Positions 1 through 7,121 of a stretch of 11,783 nt of DNA are shown piece by piece. The DNA lies in the NCBI GenBank assembly GCA_013695925.1, contig JACCZO010000250.1:1-11783 (forward strand). The letters run 5' to 3'. The notes beneath the pieces are model-generated. The model was not told where the DNA came from and ran no database searches. It worked only from the letters and a program-made list of their open reading frames with translations. Source of the DNA: Chthoniobacterales bacterium (lineage in GTDB: Bacteria; Verrucomicrobiota; Verrucomicrobiia; Chthoniobacterales; UBA10450). Made by a program: the position numbers and the translations under genes. Within the stretch, counting starts at the first letter, position 1, and the number at the start of each line of letters is the position of its first letter.

Positions 1-1060
1 TAAAGCTCAGGCCTTGATGGCCGTATTTGCTCCACCAGCCTGAGTTCGTTGGCGAGCGATCGTTTGCGTAAACGACATGACAAGCCGAGCAGCCGCTCGA
101 GCGATAATCACCCGGATGGTCGTTGGAGCCGAGGAAGCCGAGGAGCGGATCGTGCAGGCGTGTTTTCGCCAATCCGAGAAACACCGGATCAATGCGGTTC
201 AGCGTGCCAAGGCCGCGCTCTGAGAGACGGCGCAGCGGCTTGCCCGGCGGCTCCGCGACGGTCGGGTTGCCGAGCTGCAATTGTTTCTCTCCGCCTTTCT
301 CGAAGATGCGCAGAATGTTTCCGGGGTTGCCGAGGTTGAAGCGCGGGAGCGGATCGAGGAAAGGGAGGATGCCGCGCTCCTGCGTATCGCGCGCGGTCAC
401 GGGCGTGTAGTTGACGAGGCGGAGCGGGACGCCACTGGCGCCGTAGGCCTGGCCGTAGCGGTAATTCTTCAGGTTGAACCCGCCGTTGTTGTAAAGCGCA
501 GCGCCCCAGAGCATCGCGCCATGGTTCATCATGCTGTGATGGACGTTGTTGATGATCTTGTCGTGGCAGAGGCCGCAGGACTGCTTGGCCACGCGGAGAT
601 CGCCGGGATTCATGAAGCGGATGAACTCGGGTGATTCGTGATTGAGCCAGACGTTCGAGCCGGGCGGGTTGGCCGCGGTCTTCCAGAATTCCTTTTCCTT
701 CGGAAGGACGTGAGCTTGTTCCTTGGTCAGGCCGCGGGATGAATTTCCGCCGTGGCAATCGGTGCAACCCAGCACGACACTCGGCGAGGAATGCATTGGC
801 TCGACACCGGAGTGACACTGATTGCAGCCGACACTTTTGGCATCGGCCTGCGCCTGGGTCTGGTCGATCCAGTTGCGTTTCGGGGCGGCGGCGGGGCGGG
901 TGACGGGGAAGTCTGGGGAGACGGAGGTGGGGGGAAGCGACAGCTCAGCGCGAAGGGAGAGTGGAGCGAGGAACGCGAGGAGGAGGAGGAGGAGGAAGAA
1001 ACGCCGAACGCCGAACGTCGACCGTCGAACGTCGAACGAGGATTGGCGACGCGACGACAT
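1..1060 (-). CDS. Multiheme c-type cytochrome, secreted (3' end cut by window edge)
   Basis: This frame is open from the ATG at 1060 to the left edge, giving 353 residues without a stop; the C-terminus is missing. Seen: a signal peptide with an Arg-rich start (SSRRQSSFDVRRSTFGVRR), a core of two Phe and six Leu at residues 21-28, and a likely cleavage after LRA near residue 38. Four heme-attachment CxxCH motifs follow: CNQCH at 79, CTDCH at 99, CGLCH at 162 and CSACH at 324. Histidine-rich stretches (VHHSMMNH, near 170) could supply distal heme ligands. Known: CxxCH proteins receive heme in the periplasm and carry electrons. Inferred: an electron-transfer partner of the beta-barrel protein two genes upstream in the same operon. 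The ATG overlaps the TGA of the preceding gene (TGATG), suggesting translational coupling. The gap of about 160 residues between hemes 3 and 4 is large, and more hemes probably lie beyond the window. The exact family was not identified. Confidence 0.85.
   Translation of the reverse strand, partial: MSSRRQSSFDVRRSTFGVRRFFLLLLLLAFLAPLSLRAELSLPPTSVSPDFPVTRPAAAPKRNWIDQTQAQADAKSVGCNQCHSGVEPMHSSPSVVLGCTDCHGGNSSRGLTKEQAHVLPKEKEFWKTAANPPGSNVWLNHESPEFIRFMNPGDLRVAKQSCGLCHDKIINNVHHSMMNHGAMLWGAALYNNGGFNLKNYRYGQAYGASGVPLRLVNYTPVTARDTQERGILPFLDPLPRFNLGNPGNILRIFEKGGEKQLQLGNPTVAEPPGKPLRRLSERGLGTLNRIDPVFLGLAKTRLHDPLLGFLGSNDHPGDYRSSGCSACHVVYANDRSPTNSGWWSKYGHQGLSF
977..994 (-). repeat. Trinucleotide run (CTC)6 coding the Leu core of a signal peptide
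   Basis: Six perfect CTC codons (GAG on the plus strand) followed upstream by two TTC codons encode Leu23-Leu28 of the cytochrome signal peptide. A triplet run can change copy number without shifting the frame, so slippage would alter the length of the hydrophobic core. Whether the copy number varies between strains cannot be seen here. Confidence 0.7.
1002..1037. repeat. GAACGTC-type short tandem array, copy 1
   Basis: Degenerate tandem units of about 7-8 bases (CGCCGAAC, GTCGACC, GTCGAAC, GTCGAAC on the plus strand). The 17-base segment CGAACGCCGAACGTCGA at 1005-1021 occurs as an exact reverse complement at 1445-1461. The array lies inside the cytochrome gene and encodes residues around SFDVRRSTFGVRR of the signal peptide n-region. 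Such arrays, read as peptides like NAERRTPNVE, are familiar from verrucomicrobial and related genomes and often lie beside four-helix-bundle genes (recalled, not checked). Confidence 0.75.
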
Positions 1061-1563
1061 CAGCGGTTCTTTTCGGCCGTCCGGACGCTGCGCACGAAAA
1101 TGCGGATCAGGGCGTCCGTCTCTGTAAGCAGCGGACTGATCTTCGCCGGCGCGAGCAGCGGAACGCGATGAATCAGTCGTAGCCAGCGCTGCGCCTCGCG
1201 GATTTCCTTGAGGCAAATTCCGAGCTTATGGATGAAGTCGCGGCGCGACTCTGCACCTTGCAGCTCGCCGTGATTCGCGAGCGGCGACGTACCGCAGCGC
1301 AGCAGCTGATCCGCCACGTGCCTGCCCGCCTTCGTAGCCGGCAAAGCATCGACAAGCCGGATGATTCGCACTGCATAATCAAGCAGACGTTCCTCGAGAT
1401 CGAAGCGAACGCCGCCACCAGTCTCCGCATTCCCCCTCTTCAGTTCGACGTTCGGCGTTCGACGTTCAGCGTTCGACGTTCCGCCTTTAAGCTTCGAGCC
1501 GAAGTCCGCGTCCGCCTCCTCCTTGAGACACACGCTCGCCTGTTTCGCCGTTCCTTTCTTCAT
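1060..1563 (-). CDS. Four-helix-bundle protein (S23/IVP-like family)
   Basis: 167 residues. The core from about residue 54 matches the four-helix-bundle family once called 23S rRNA intervening-sequence protein: helix 1 FDLEERLLDYAVRIIRLVD, then the typical VADQLLRCGTSPLANHGE segment (family pattern QLLRSxTSxxANxxE), then SRRDFIHKLGICLKEIREAQRWLRLI (family pattern SRxDFIHKLxIALKEAxExxYWL). The family's molecular role is not established. Residues 1-53 are an added N-terminus, part of which (TSNAERRTPNVELKRGN) is translation of the short tandem array at 1443-1481. The ATG overlaps the TGA of the beta-barrel gene (TGATG) and its own TGA overlaps the ATG of the cytochrome gene, so translation is probably coupled on both sides. 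No Shine-Dalgarno is visible, which fits coupling. A gene of this family inside a porin-cytochrome operon is unexpected and looks like an insertion. Confidence 0.85.
   Translation of the reverse strand: MKKGTAKQASVCLKEEADADFGSKLKGGTSNAERRTPNVELKRGNAETGGGVRFDLEERLLDYAVRIIRLVDALPATKAGRHVADQLLRCGTSPLANHGELQGAESRRDFIHKLGICLKEIREAQRWLRLIHRVPLLAPAKISPLLTETDALIRIFVRSVRTAEKNR
1443..1481. repeat. GAACGTC-type short tandem array, copy 2 (inverted to copy 1)
   Basis: Tandem units GTTCGAC, GTTCGGC, GTTCGAC, GTTCAGC, GTTCGAC, GTTC on the plus strand. The stretch 1445-1461 is the exact reverse complement of 1005-1021, so the two arrays are inverted repeats about 420 bases apart enclosing the four-helix-bundle core. 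This array is translated as part of the extra N-terminus of that protein. Confidence 0.75.
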
Positions 1564-3617
1564 CAGTAAGTCAGCGTCACCGTGAGCAGCCCGCTATACA
1601 AAAAGTCATCCACCGTCCCGACTTTCTCCTGCGGAAACCCGGGCACTGGCCGCGTATTCGCGCGATAGATATCCTTGAACCCCGCGCCCGGCACGAGCGC
1701 ACCAAACCCCGCGGTGATGATGACGTTGTCCGTCAAGAGCGGCCGCCATTGCACGCCCACGCTGACGTCGAGCCCGATCTCGTTGCTCGCGTTATTCGTG
1801 AACAAGACCCGCCGGGTCGGCTCCGTCGTCACGGCCCAGATGTAGTTCACATTGCAGAACGCCTTCAGCTTCGGCGTGACCTCGGCATCCGTGCCGTAGC
1901 CGACAATGACCGCTCCCGGATTCACGAACTGCGCCTGGCCCTCGGTCTTGCTGCTGCGGAAATCGATCACCAGACTGTCGCGCTGCTTAAAGTTTACGAC
2001 CGCGCCGCCGAGGTTAAAACCCTGATGGATATAGTAGCTGAACGGTCCGCCAATGAAAAACGGCCGGTCCAGAATGGTGTCGAAGCCGCTGGCCTGGCCG
2101 TTCGTCGGATCGTCATCGCCGCTCGCGTAGAAGAAGGAGAGCTTGTGCCGCAGCCAGTCCTTGTCGATCGAGAGTTCGAGCGCCGCCATTTGCGCGAAGA
2201 TGTTCACCTTGCGACCGGCGATGCCGTTGAAACTGTCTTCGCCCAGCACCTGGTAAAAGGCGTGTGAAATGTTCAGCCGGCCGATGTGTCCGTCGCCCGC
2301 CCAGCCGAAATAGTACGACTGCACATAATGATCGCGGATCGCGCCGATGGGTGCCGGTCGCACAATGAGATCGTTGTTGTCGTAATGCCGGCTCGCCTCA
2401 TCGAAACTGGCGTGGAAGCTGAGCTGCGCGGTGTAGCCCTTCGCGAAAAAATCCTGCCGGTAAATGTTGGCGATGAAAACCCGCTGATCGCGCGCATTGA
2501 ATTCATTCAAGTCCGAGTAGGTGTCCTTCTCGCGCATGTCGAAAAAGGCGAGGTTGTACTGGAGGCGGTTGTTGTCGAGATTGCCGAAGATGCGGATGCC
2601 GAGGTTCGAATCATTGAAGATGAAGCCGCGGAAATCGCTCACGAATGGCTGCACCCCGAAGCGCGAGGAGATGAAGTCGTAGTTGCTGGAGAGATCGCGG
2701 ATGTGGAACTCGAAGAACGCTTCCTGGAGCGCGAAGAAATCTTTCTGCCGCGTCGTGCGCGAGCCGTCCGAGCCGCGCGGATCGACATCGAGGACGTTGG
2801 CCTCCTCGATGTCGACGTAGTTAATGTTGTAGACATGGAGCAGCCGGATCGCCCACTCGACCGGCTTGAAGGCGGTCTCCCCTTTGAAGATGTCGACGCC
2901 TATCTGGAAATCGCTCGAGACGAAGAGCTGCTCGCTGCGGCCGAAGAACTCCGAGCTGTCCGGTCGTGCGGTGCTGACTCCGCTCGGCACAGGCAAGCGG
3001 CGCGCTTCGAATTGGGTGAAGTTGGTCAGGGTCAGGTTCAGAAAAATGTCCTCGCCGTAGATCGGCGCGTCGCCTTTGAGCAGGCTCTGCAGATAGGGGT
3101 GGAACCACTTCAGGCCACCGCCAGTTTGAAAAGGCGTCTCTGCCGAGGGATCGGCGTAACGCTTCCAGCGGCCGAAGCCGATGAACCAGCGGTTCGGCAC
3201 CGGTTGATCGCCCGCTGGAAAGCCGCGGCCTTCCTCCGCCTCGGGATACTCGGGATATTCGAGCTTCGTCCGGCCGGGCACGACTTCGCGCACGCCGCGT
3301 CGGGGGAGGCCGAGCGAGCGTGGGACCGCTTCCTCGCCATAATCGGGCAGTTGCGGCAGGATGGGCGGAAAGAGATCAGGAGTGGGTTCGGGTTCCCTCG
3401 GCTCCAGAATGCCAGGATCGGGATTGAAATCGGACGGCGGTAAAGGCGGTTCGACCGGCTCGACATCTTGATCCGACGTGAGCCATGCGAGGCGCGGCGA
3501 TTCCCTCGTGCCTTCAGCTGATTCGGGCTCGTCCGCGCTCAGCGGCGCGACAGGGAAGCAGAAGAGCACTCCGAGCGCGATTCGGCCGCCGCTGATCCAT
3601 TTGGAAAAGGGCTGCAT
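1563..3617 (-). CDS. Outer-membrane beta-barrel (porin-like) protein with Pro-rich N-terminus
   Basis: 684 residues from the ATG at 3617. That start gives a compact Sec signal peptide (MQPFSKWISGGRIALGVLFC, cleavage after PLSA). An upstream in-frame ATG at 3659 would add 14 residues ahead of it; neither start has a clear Shine-Dalgarno. After the signal comes a Pro/Glu-rich stretch of about 110 residues (EPVEPPLPPSDFNPDPGILE and onward), probably a periplasmic linker. From about residue 142 there are alternating aromatic/polar strands typical of a large barrel (FFALQEAFFEFHIRDL, QSYYFGWAGDGHIGRL, LRHKLSFFYASGDDD), ending in LTVTLTY, a terminal aromatic strand as expected for BAM-inserted barrels. 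Known: barrels encoded next to multiheme cytochromes can form electron conduits through the outer membrane. The gene heads the operon with the four-helix-bundle and cytochrome genes. I cannot name the family with certainty; a passive solute porin is the alternative. Confidence 0.75.
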   Translation of the reverse strand: MQPFSKWISGGRIALGVLFCFPVAPLSADEPESAEGTRESPRLAWLTSDQDVEPVEPPLPPSDFNPDPGILEPREPEPTPDLFPPILPQLPDYGEEAVPRSLGLPRRGVREVVPGRTKLEYPEYPEAEEGRGFPAGDQPVPNRWFIGFGRWKRYADPSAETPFQTGGGLKWFHPYLQSLLKGDAPIYGEDIFLNLTLTNFTQFEARRLPVPSGVSTARPDSSEFFGRSEQLFVSSDFQIGVDIFKGETAFKPVEWAIRLLHVYNINYVDIEEANVLDVDPRGSDGSRTTRQKDFFALQEAFFEFHIRDLSSNYDFISSRFGVQPFVSDFRGFIFNDSNLGIRIFGNLDNNRLQYNLAFFDMREKDTYSDLNEFNARDQRVFIANIYRQDFFAKGYTAQLSFHASFDEASRHYDNNDLIVRPAPIGAIRDHYVQSYYFGWAGDGHIGRLNISHAFYQVLGEDSFNGIAGRKVNIFAQMAALELSIDKDWLRHKLSFFYASGDDDPTNGQASGFDTILDRPFFIGGPFSYYIHQGFNLGGAVVNFKQRDSLVIDFRSSKTEGQAQFVNPGAVIVGYGTDAEVTPKLKAFCNVNYIWAVTTEPTRRVLFTNNASNEIGLDVSVGVQWRPLLTDNVIITAGFGALVPGAGFKDIYRANTRPVPGFPQEKVGTVDDFLYSGLLTVTLTY

Positions 3618-3712
3618 TGCGATGAAGAATGCGCGAGCGTGCGACTGTTGTGCAAGCATATCGCAAAGCTTTTCATCTGGTGAATCGGTACGCCCTGCGC
3701 TAGGAAGACGCG

Positions 3713-6085
3713 ATGAAGACTACATTGCTGCTCTTCGCCGCAATGATGACCGCGGCGCTTCCAGCACGGGCCCAACTGACGGCCAGCGATGTGCAGCGCG
3801 TCATCGATCAGGCGGTGAGACGCGCGAACAAGATTGCGCCGAACAGCGTGATCGCCGTGACCAATCGCGAAGGCTACGTCCTGGGCGTGTGGGTCGTGCG
3901 CGGCGGCGAACCTGGGCTCCTGGAAGTGGCCAGCTCGGTCGGGAAAGCCGGCACGGCTTCGTTCCTGAGCAGCAACGCGAACGCTTTCACCAGCCGCACC
4001 GCCGGCTTCATCATCCAACAGCATTTTCCACCGGGCGTGCGCAATCTTCCGCCCGGACCGCTGGTCGGCGTCGGCTTTTCGAATCTGCCGTTTTCCGATG
4101 TGAACCGTTTCAAAAAAACCGATTTCGACCCTGCCGCACCCCTCCCACCGGGACAGTCGCCGGGGACACTCGGGTCACCGGTGGCGGCCACTTCTCTCAA
4201 TGGCATCCCCGGAGGTGTGCCGCTCTACAAGAACGGCGTGCTCGTTGGTGGCATTGGCGTCACCGGCAGCGGCCTCGAGTTTCCACCGACAGCTTTCATC
4301 GGCGGACCGACCAAGGACGAAGACATCGCGCTGGCCGGCCAGAGTGGTTTCGAACCGTCGCCAGAGATTTTTGGTTCAAATGTTTTCATCAACGGCATCG
4401 GACTGCCGTATGTGGAGAGCTCGGCCGGCTCGACGGACGGCGCCGCCGTAACCGGCAATGAGGCCAACGAGTATCCGATCACCGCCTCGCCGCCCGCCTT
4501 TCCGTATCCGCTTGCGACTTTCGGCGGAGTCGCAGGCCAGATTCGGCAAACGATCATCGGCGACCCACTCCCGGGCACGATCAACGGGCAGCCGCGCCTC
4601 ACGCAGGCTGAAGTAGAAGGAATCATCGCCTTGGCCGCGGATCGCGTGCGCACCACGCGAGCCGGCATTCGGTTACCAATCGGCTCGCGCATGGAGGTAT
4701 TCATCACCGTCGTGAACAACCCGAATGCTCCCGGGATTGGACCAACCGTGCTTGGCGCTTTTCGCACCGGCGATGCCACGCTCTTCAGTTGGGACGTCGC
4801 GGTGCAGAAAGCGCGAACTGCCGTCGGATTTTCGAACAGCACGACGGCGTTCTCCACCCGCACCGTTGGTTTCCTCGCTCAGAGTCACTACCCGCCGGGC
4901 ATCGATCCCGAAGGTCCCGGACCATTCAACGGTCTCCAGGAGGAAGCCTCAGGTTTTTTGCGCTCCGCGCTGCCGAATCTCGTTCCCACGCCCACGGCCT
5001 TGCTTCCGCCTTTCATCCCGCCGAATCCGCAGTTTCCAAATGGCATCACGATATTCCCCGGCGGCTTCCCGCTCTATCGCAATGGGCAATTAATCGGCGC
5101 CATCGGCATCAGCGGTGACGGCGTGGACCAGGACGACATCGTCGGCGCGTCCGGCACGAGCAACTTTCTCCCGCCGGACGCGATCCGTGCGGATCGGTTC
5201 GAGTTCGATGACACTCGATTGCCCTATGCGAAATTCCCGCGCGACCCGGACGGCATCAGTGGCATTACGCCGGTAACGCTCCCGACATTCTCTGCTCTCG
5301 CGAATTCGACGGTCGAGCTGGCAAATATTTCCATGCGCTTAAAGGTTGAAGCGGGGGAGAAGTTGATGATTGGCGGCTTCATCATGACCGGCAATGAGCC
5401 CAAACGCGTGATCGTGAGGGCAATCGGGCCATCGCTGCAAGCCGCAGGTATTCGCGACGCGCTGGCGGATCCTTCTCTTGAAATTCATAACGCGAGCGGC
5501 GCGAGCATGGCCAGGAATCTAAACTGGCAAGACGCGCAACGAGATGAACTGCTCGCGAGCGGACTGGCTCCTTCGTCCGACGCAGAGTCAGCGCTCGTTC
5601 AGACACTCAATCCAGGTGCTTACACCGCGAGCATGACTGCGCCGGATGGCCAAGCCGGCGTCGGATTGCTCGAAGTTTACGACCTCGATGCAGCCAATGC
5701 GACGCGTCTCGCAAACCTCAGCGCGCGCGGTTCCGTCGGCAGAAGTGATGACGTGATGATCGGCGGCTTCATCGTGCGCGGAAACGGCGCGCAAGTCCGG
5801 CTTTTGGTCCGCGCGGTCGGTCCCTCGCTCGCAGCGCAGGGAATCACCGAGCCGTTGCTCGATCCCCGGCTCGAGATCCGCGACGGCAACGGCGCGCTCC
5901 TGGCGGCGAACAACGACTGGTGTGAAACCCAGGAGGCGGAGATTCGCGCCACCTCGCTCGCCCCGCCGGATGCGCGCGAATCCGCGACGGTTATCTCTCT
6001 CGGGTCGGGCGCCTACACCGCCATCCTGCAAGGCAACGGCGGCACAACCGGCGTTGGTCTCCTGGAGCTTTACCGGCTGCAGTAA
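3713..6085 (+). CDS. Secreted double GlcG/HbpS-like (heme-binding, DUF336) protein with tandem C-terminal domains
   Basis: 790 residues. ATG at 3713 is preceded by AGGAAG at 3702-3707, a good ribosome site. Signal peptide MKTTLLLFAAMMTAALPARA, cleaved before QLTASD. Two homologous halves follow, at about 22-235 and 295-507. Each begins with an LTxxxVxxxI helix and shares the order VxNxxG or VVNNPN, a conserved FxSRTxGF or FSTRTVGF segment, HFPPG or HYPPG, and GGxPLYxNGxLxGxIGxxG. These are marks of the GlcG/HbpS (DUF336) fold, some members of which bind heme. The C-terminus holds two copies of a domain of about 120 residues (536-657 and 666-788) with IGGFI, VRAIGPSL or VRAVGPSL, DPxLEI, GAYTA and GVGLLEVYDL/ELYRL, which recurs at the ends of secreted verrucomicrobial proteins. 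Its role is unknown; surface anchoring or sorting is only a guess. Transcribed divergently from the porin-cytochrome operon with under 100 bases between, so a shared control region is likely. Confidence 0.85.
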   Translation: MKTTLLLFAAMMTAALPARAQLTASDVQRVIDQAVRRANKIAPNSVIAVTNREGYVLGVWVVRGGEPGLLEVASSVGKAGTASFLSSNANAFTSRTAGFIIQQHFPPGVRNLPPGPLVGVGFSNLPFSDVNRFKKTDFDPAAPLPPGQSPGTLGSPVAATSLNGIPGGVPLYKNGVLVGGIGVTGSGLEFPPTAFIGGPTKDEDIALAGQSGFEPSPEIFGSNVFINGIGLPYVESSAGSTDGAAVTGNEANEYPITASPPAFPYPLATFGGVAGQIRQTIIGDPLPGTINGQPRLTQAEVEGIIALAADRVRTTRAGIRLPIGSRMEVFITVVNNPNAPGIGPTVLGAFRTGDATLFSWDVAVQKARTAVGFSNSTTAFSTRTVGFLAQSHYPPGIDPEGPGPFNGLQEEASGFLRSALPNLVPTPTALLPPFIPPNPQFPNGITIFPGGFPLYRNGQLIGAIGISGDGVDQDDIVGASGTSNFLPPDAIRADRFEFDDTRLPYAKFPRDPDGISGITPVTLPTFSALANSTVELANISMRLKVEAGEKLMIGGFIMTGNEPKRVIVRAIGPSLQAAGIRDALADPSLEIHNASGASMARNLNWQDAQRDELLASGLAPSSDAESALVQTLNPGAYTASMTAPDGQAGVGLLEVYDLDAANATRLANLSARGSVGRSDDVMIGGFIVRGNGAQVRLLVRAVGPSLAAQGITEPLLDPRLEIRDGNGALLAANNDWCETQEAEIRATSLAPPDARESATVISLGSGAYTAILQGNGGTTGVGLLELYRLQ

Positions 6086-6095
6086 CCACGCCGCC

Positions 6096-6113
6096 TCTGC
6101 TTCGGAGAGCAGA
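6096..6113 (+). terminator. Hairpin just after the GlcG-like gene
   Basis: TCTGCT (6096-6101), loop TCGGAG, AGCAGA (6108-6113): a perfect 6-bp stem starting 11 bases after the TAA at 6083-6085. No T-run follows, so a standard intrinsic terminator is not assured; position is the main argument. Confidence 0.35.
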
Positions 6114-6486
6114 ATCGCGCTTGCGCAGCTGTTATTCAACGTCGCCGGGTCAACGGAACGTTGCCCAACGCGCGTGTCGATTGGTCTGCAGCCGTTTTTC
6201 AAGAACCGGTGGCAGAAGCGCCCGATCGCGGGATTCGAAGGTCCTTACGTCGCGCGCGTAGATGGCAAAGTTCCGTCGCGATTGCTGCCAGCGGGTGGGC
6301 AGTCGCGGCCGATCGTGGGTTGCCCCTTACCTAACGAGCGCGTCCGCAAGCTGCGCCGGTTAGCATCAGCGGTTCTTATATGAGACGTCCTGTGAAATTA
6401 CTCAGTCACAGTGTTTCAGGCGTGCTCCTGCTTTAAAGGTTTTTAACCGACGGTCGAAGCAGAACTCGCTTATCTCGGAAGTTAGG

Positions 6487-6496
6487 TGGCAGACGC
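6487..6496 (+). repeat. 10-base match to the tRNA-Leu D-arm (candidate att remnant)
   Basis: TGGCAGACGC here is identical and in the same orientation to 11253-11262 inside the tRNA-Leu gene. A CGGAA precedes both copies, with different spacing. It falls in the gene-less stretch left of the element. It could be a decayed attachment core or chance; a 10-base match alone is weak. Confidence 0.2.
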
Positions 6497-6821
6497 CGCT
6501 CCCTCGATCTCGTCGCAGCCCGACAACGAAACCAGAAAATCGCCATCAACCAATAAACTAGAAGAAGCTTACAGCTCTTATGCTAAATTCGGCGATCGCA
6601 TAGGGGTCAATGCCTGCTCAAGGAAATGTGTGACAAATCTCGGTGACGGGATAACGCACTGATTCCGACGATTTACGTTGCGAGTCCATACAATGCTCGG
6701 CTAGTCTCCGCCGATGTGAAAACGTGTCGTGGCTATATCGCGCTCTATGGTGGGCATCGGATAATTCAGGGTCAGTGTTTACATAGGCAGAACTGTCAAT
6801 TTTCAATCAAATAAATTTTCG

Positions 6822-6860
6822 GGTCGCACAGATTTGTCCGCCACCCGAGCGGATGCGACC
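6822..6860 (-). terminator. Nested hairpin, possible terminator of the minus-strand element operon
   Basis: Outer stem GGTCGCA (6822-6828) with TGCGACC (6854-6860), inner stem TCCGC (6837-6841) with GCGGA (6849-6853), 7-base loop, and an 8-base bulge on one side. On the minus strand the stem is followed by an A/T-rich tail (CCGAAAATTTATTTG). It lies about 260 bases after the helicase stop. The bulge makes it an atypical terminator; another structural role is possible. Confidence 0.35.
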
Positions 6861-6970
6861 TAAGAACAACGCAAAGTAGAGGATACCTACATCCACCACG
6901 ACTTTTTGCCTCCGCTGCCTTCCTTACAGGGACACCCTTCGAGACCTACCTGTCGTTTACGAAATGCTCT

Positions 6971-7011
6971 CGTTTCTCGTTTCGCATCCGTAGTTGTAGA
7001 AATGAGAAACG
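6971..7011. repeat. Strong 13-bp inverted repeat
   Basis: CGTTTCTCGTTTC (6971-6983) pairs with GAAATGAGAAACG (6999-7011) across a 15-base loop. All positions pair, with one G:T wobble at 6979/7003. GCTC at 6966-6969 and GAGC at 7020-7023 could add an outer stem. No T-run follows on either strand, so a terminator is not obvious; a protein-binding or recombination site is possible. Confidence 0.5.
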
Positions 7012-7023
7012 CAGCGAACGAGC

Positions 7024-7112
7024 CGGAAACTCATTGGCAACGAAGTAGCGTTAGTCCTTACCATCCACGGAAACTAGAGGTGAACGAACGTCCATCGATA
7101 TGGCAACGAAGT
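7024..7112 (+). repeat. Paired short direct repeats next to the helicase gene end
   Basis: CGGAAACT occurs at 7024-7031 and 7068-7075; TGGCAACGAAGT occurs at 7035-7046 and 7101-7112. The two motifs appear in the same order twice within 90 bases, immediately beyond the 3' end of a RepA-like helicase gene. Such an arrangement could be a decayed duplication or iteron-like sites; nothing proves function. Confidence 0.45.
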
Positions 7113-7121
7113 GTGCTGCTT

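Larger units (their letters stand above)
6086..7121. other. About 1 kb without a supportable gene
   Basis: Open frames here are short, overlap other features or lack homologous-looking sequence; none reads as a real protein. The stretch looks AT-richer than the chromosomal genes to its left (by eye, not computed). It contains hairpins at 6096-6113, 6822-6860 and 6971-7011, short direct repeats at 7024-7112, and a 10-base match to the tRNA-Leu gene at 6487-6496. The left boundary of the integrated element probably lies within it. Confidence 0.55.

Noticed and set aside
189..818. 209-residue minus-strand frame over the cytochrome region
   Set aside because: Different frame from the CxxCH-bearing frame; Arg/Pro-rich translation typical of an out-of-frame shadow.
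1058..1071. 14-base repeat CATCAGCGGTTCTT, also at 6364-6377
   Set aside because: A single 14-base match in a window this size is compatible with chance, and the two contexts (coding junction and gene-less DNA) share nothing else.
2286..3443. 385-residue open frame on the plus strand opposite the barrel gene
   Set aside because: High-GC antisense shadow: composition is Glu/Ala/Val-rich without domains, while the minus strand has a signal peptide and barrel strands.
6390..6411. CTGTGA-N10-TCACAG dyad resembling a CRP site
   Set aside because: The gap of 10 does not match the CRP spacing of 6 and no gene start follows.
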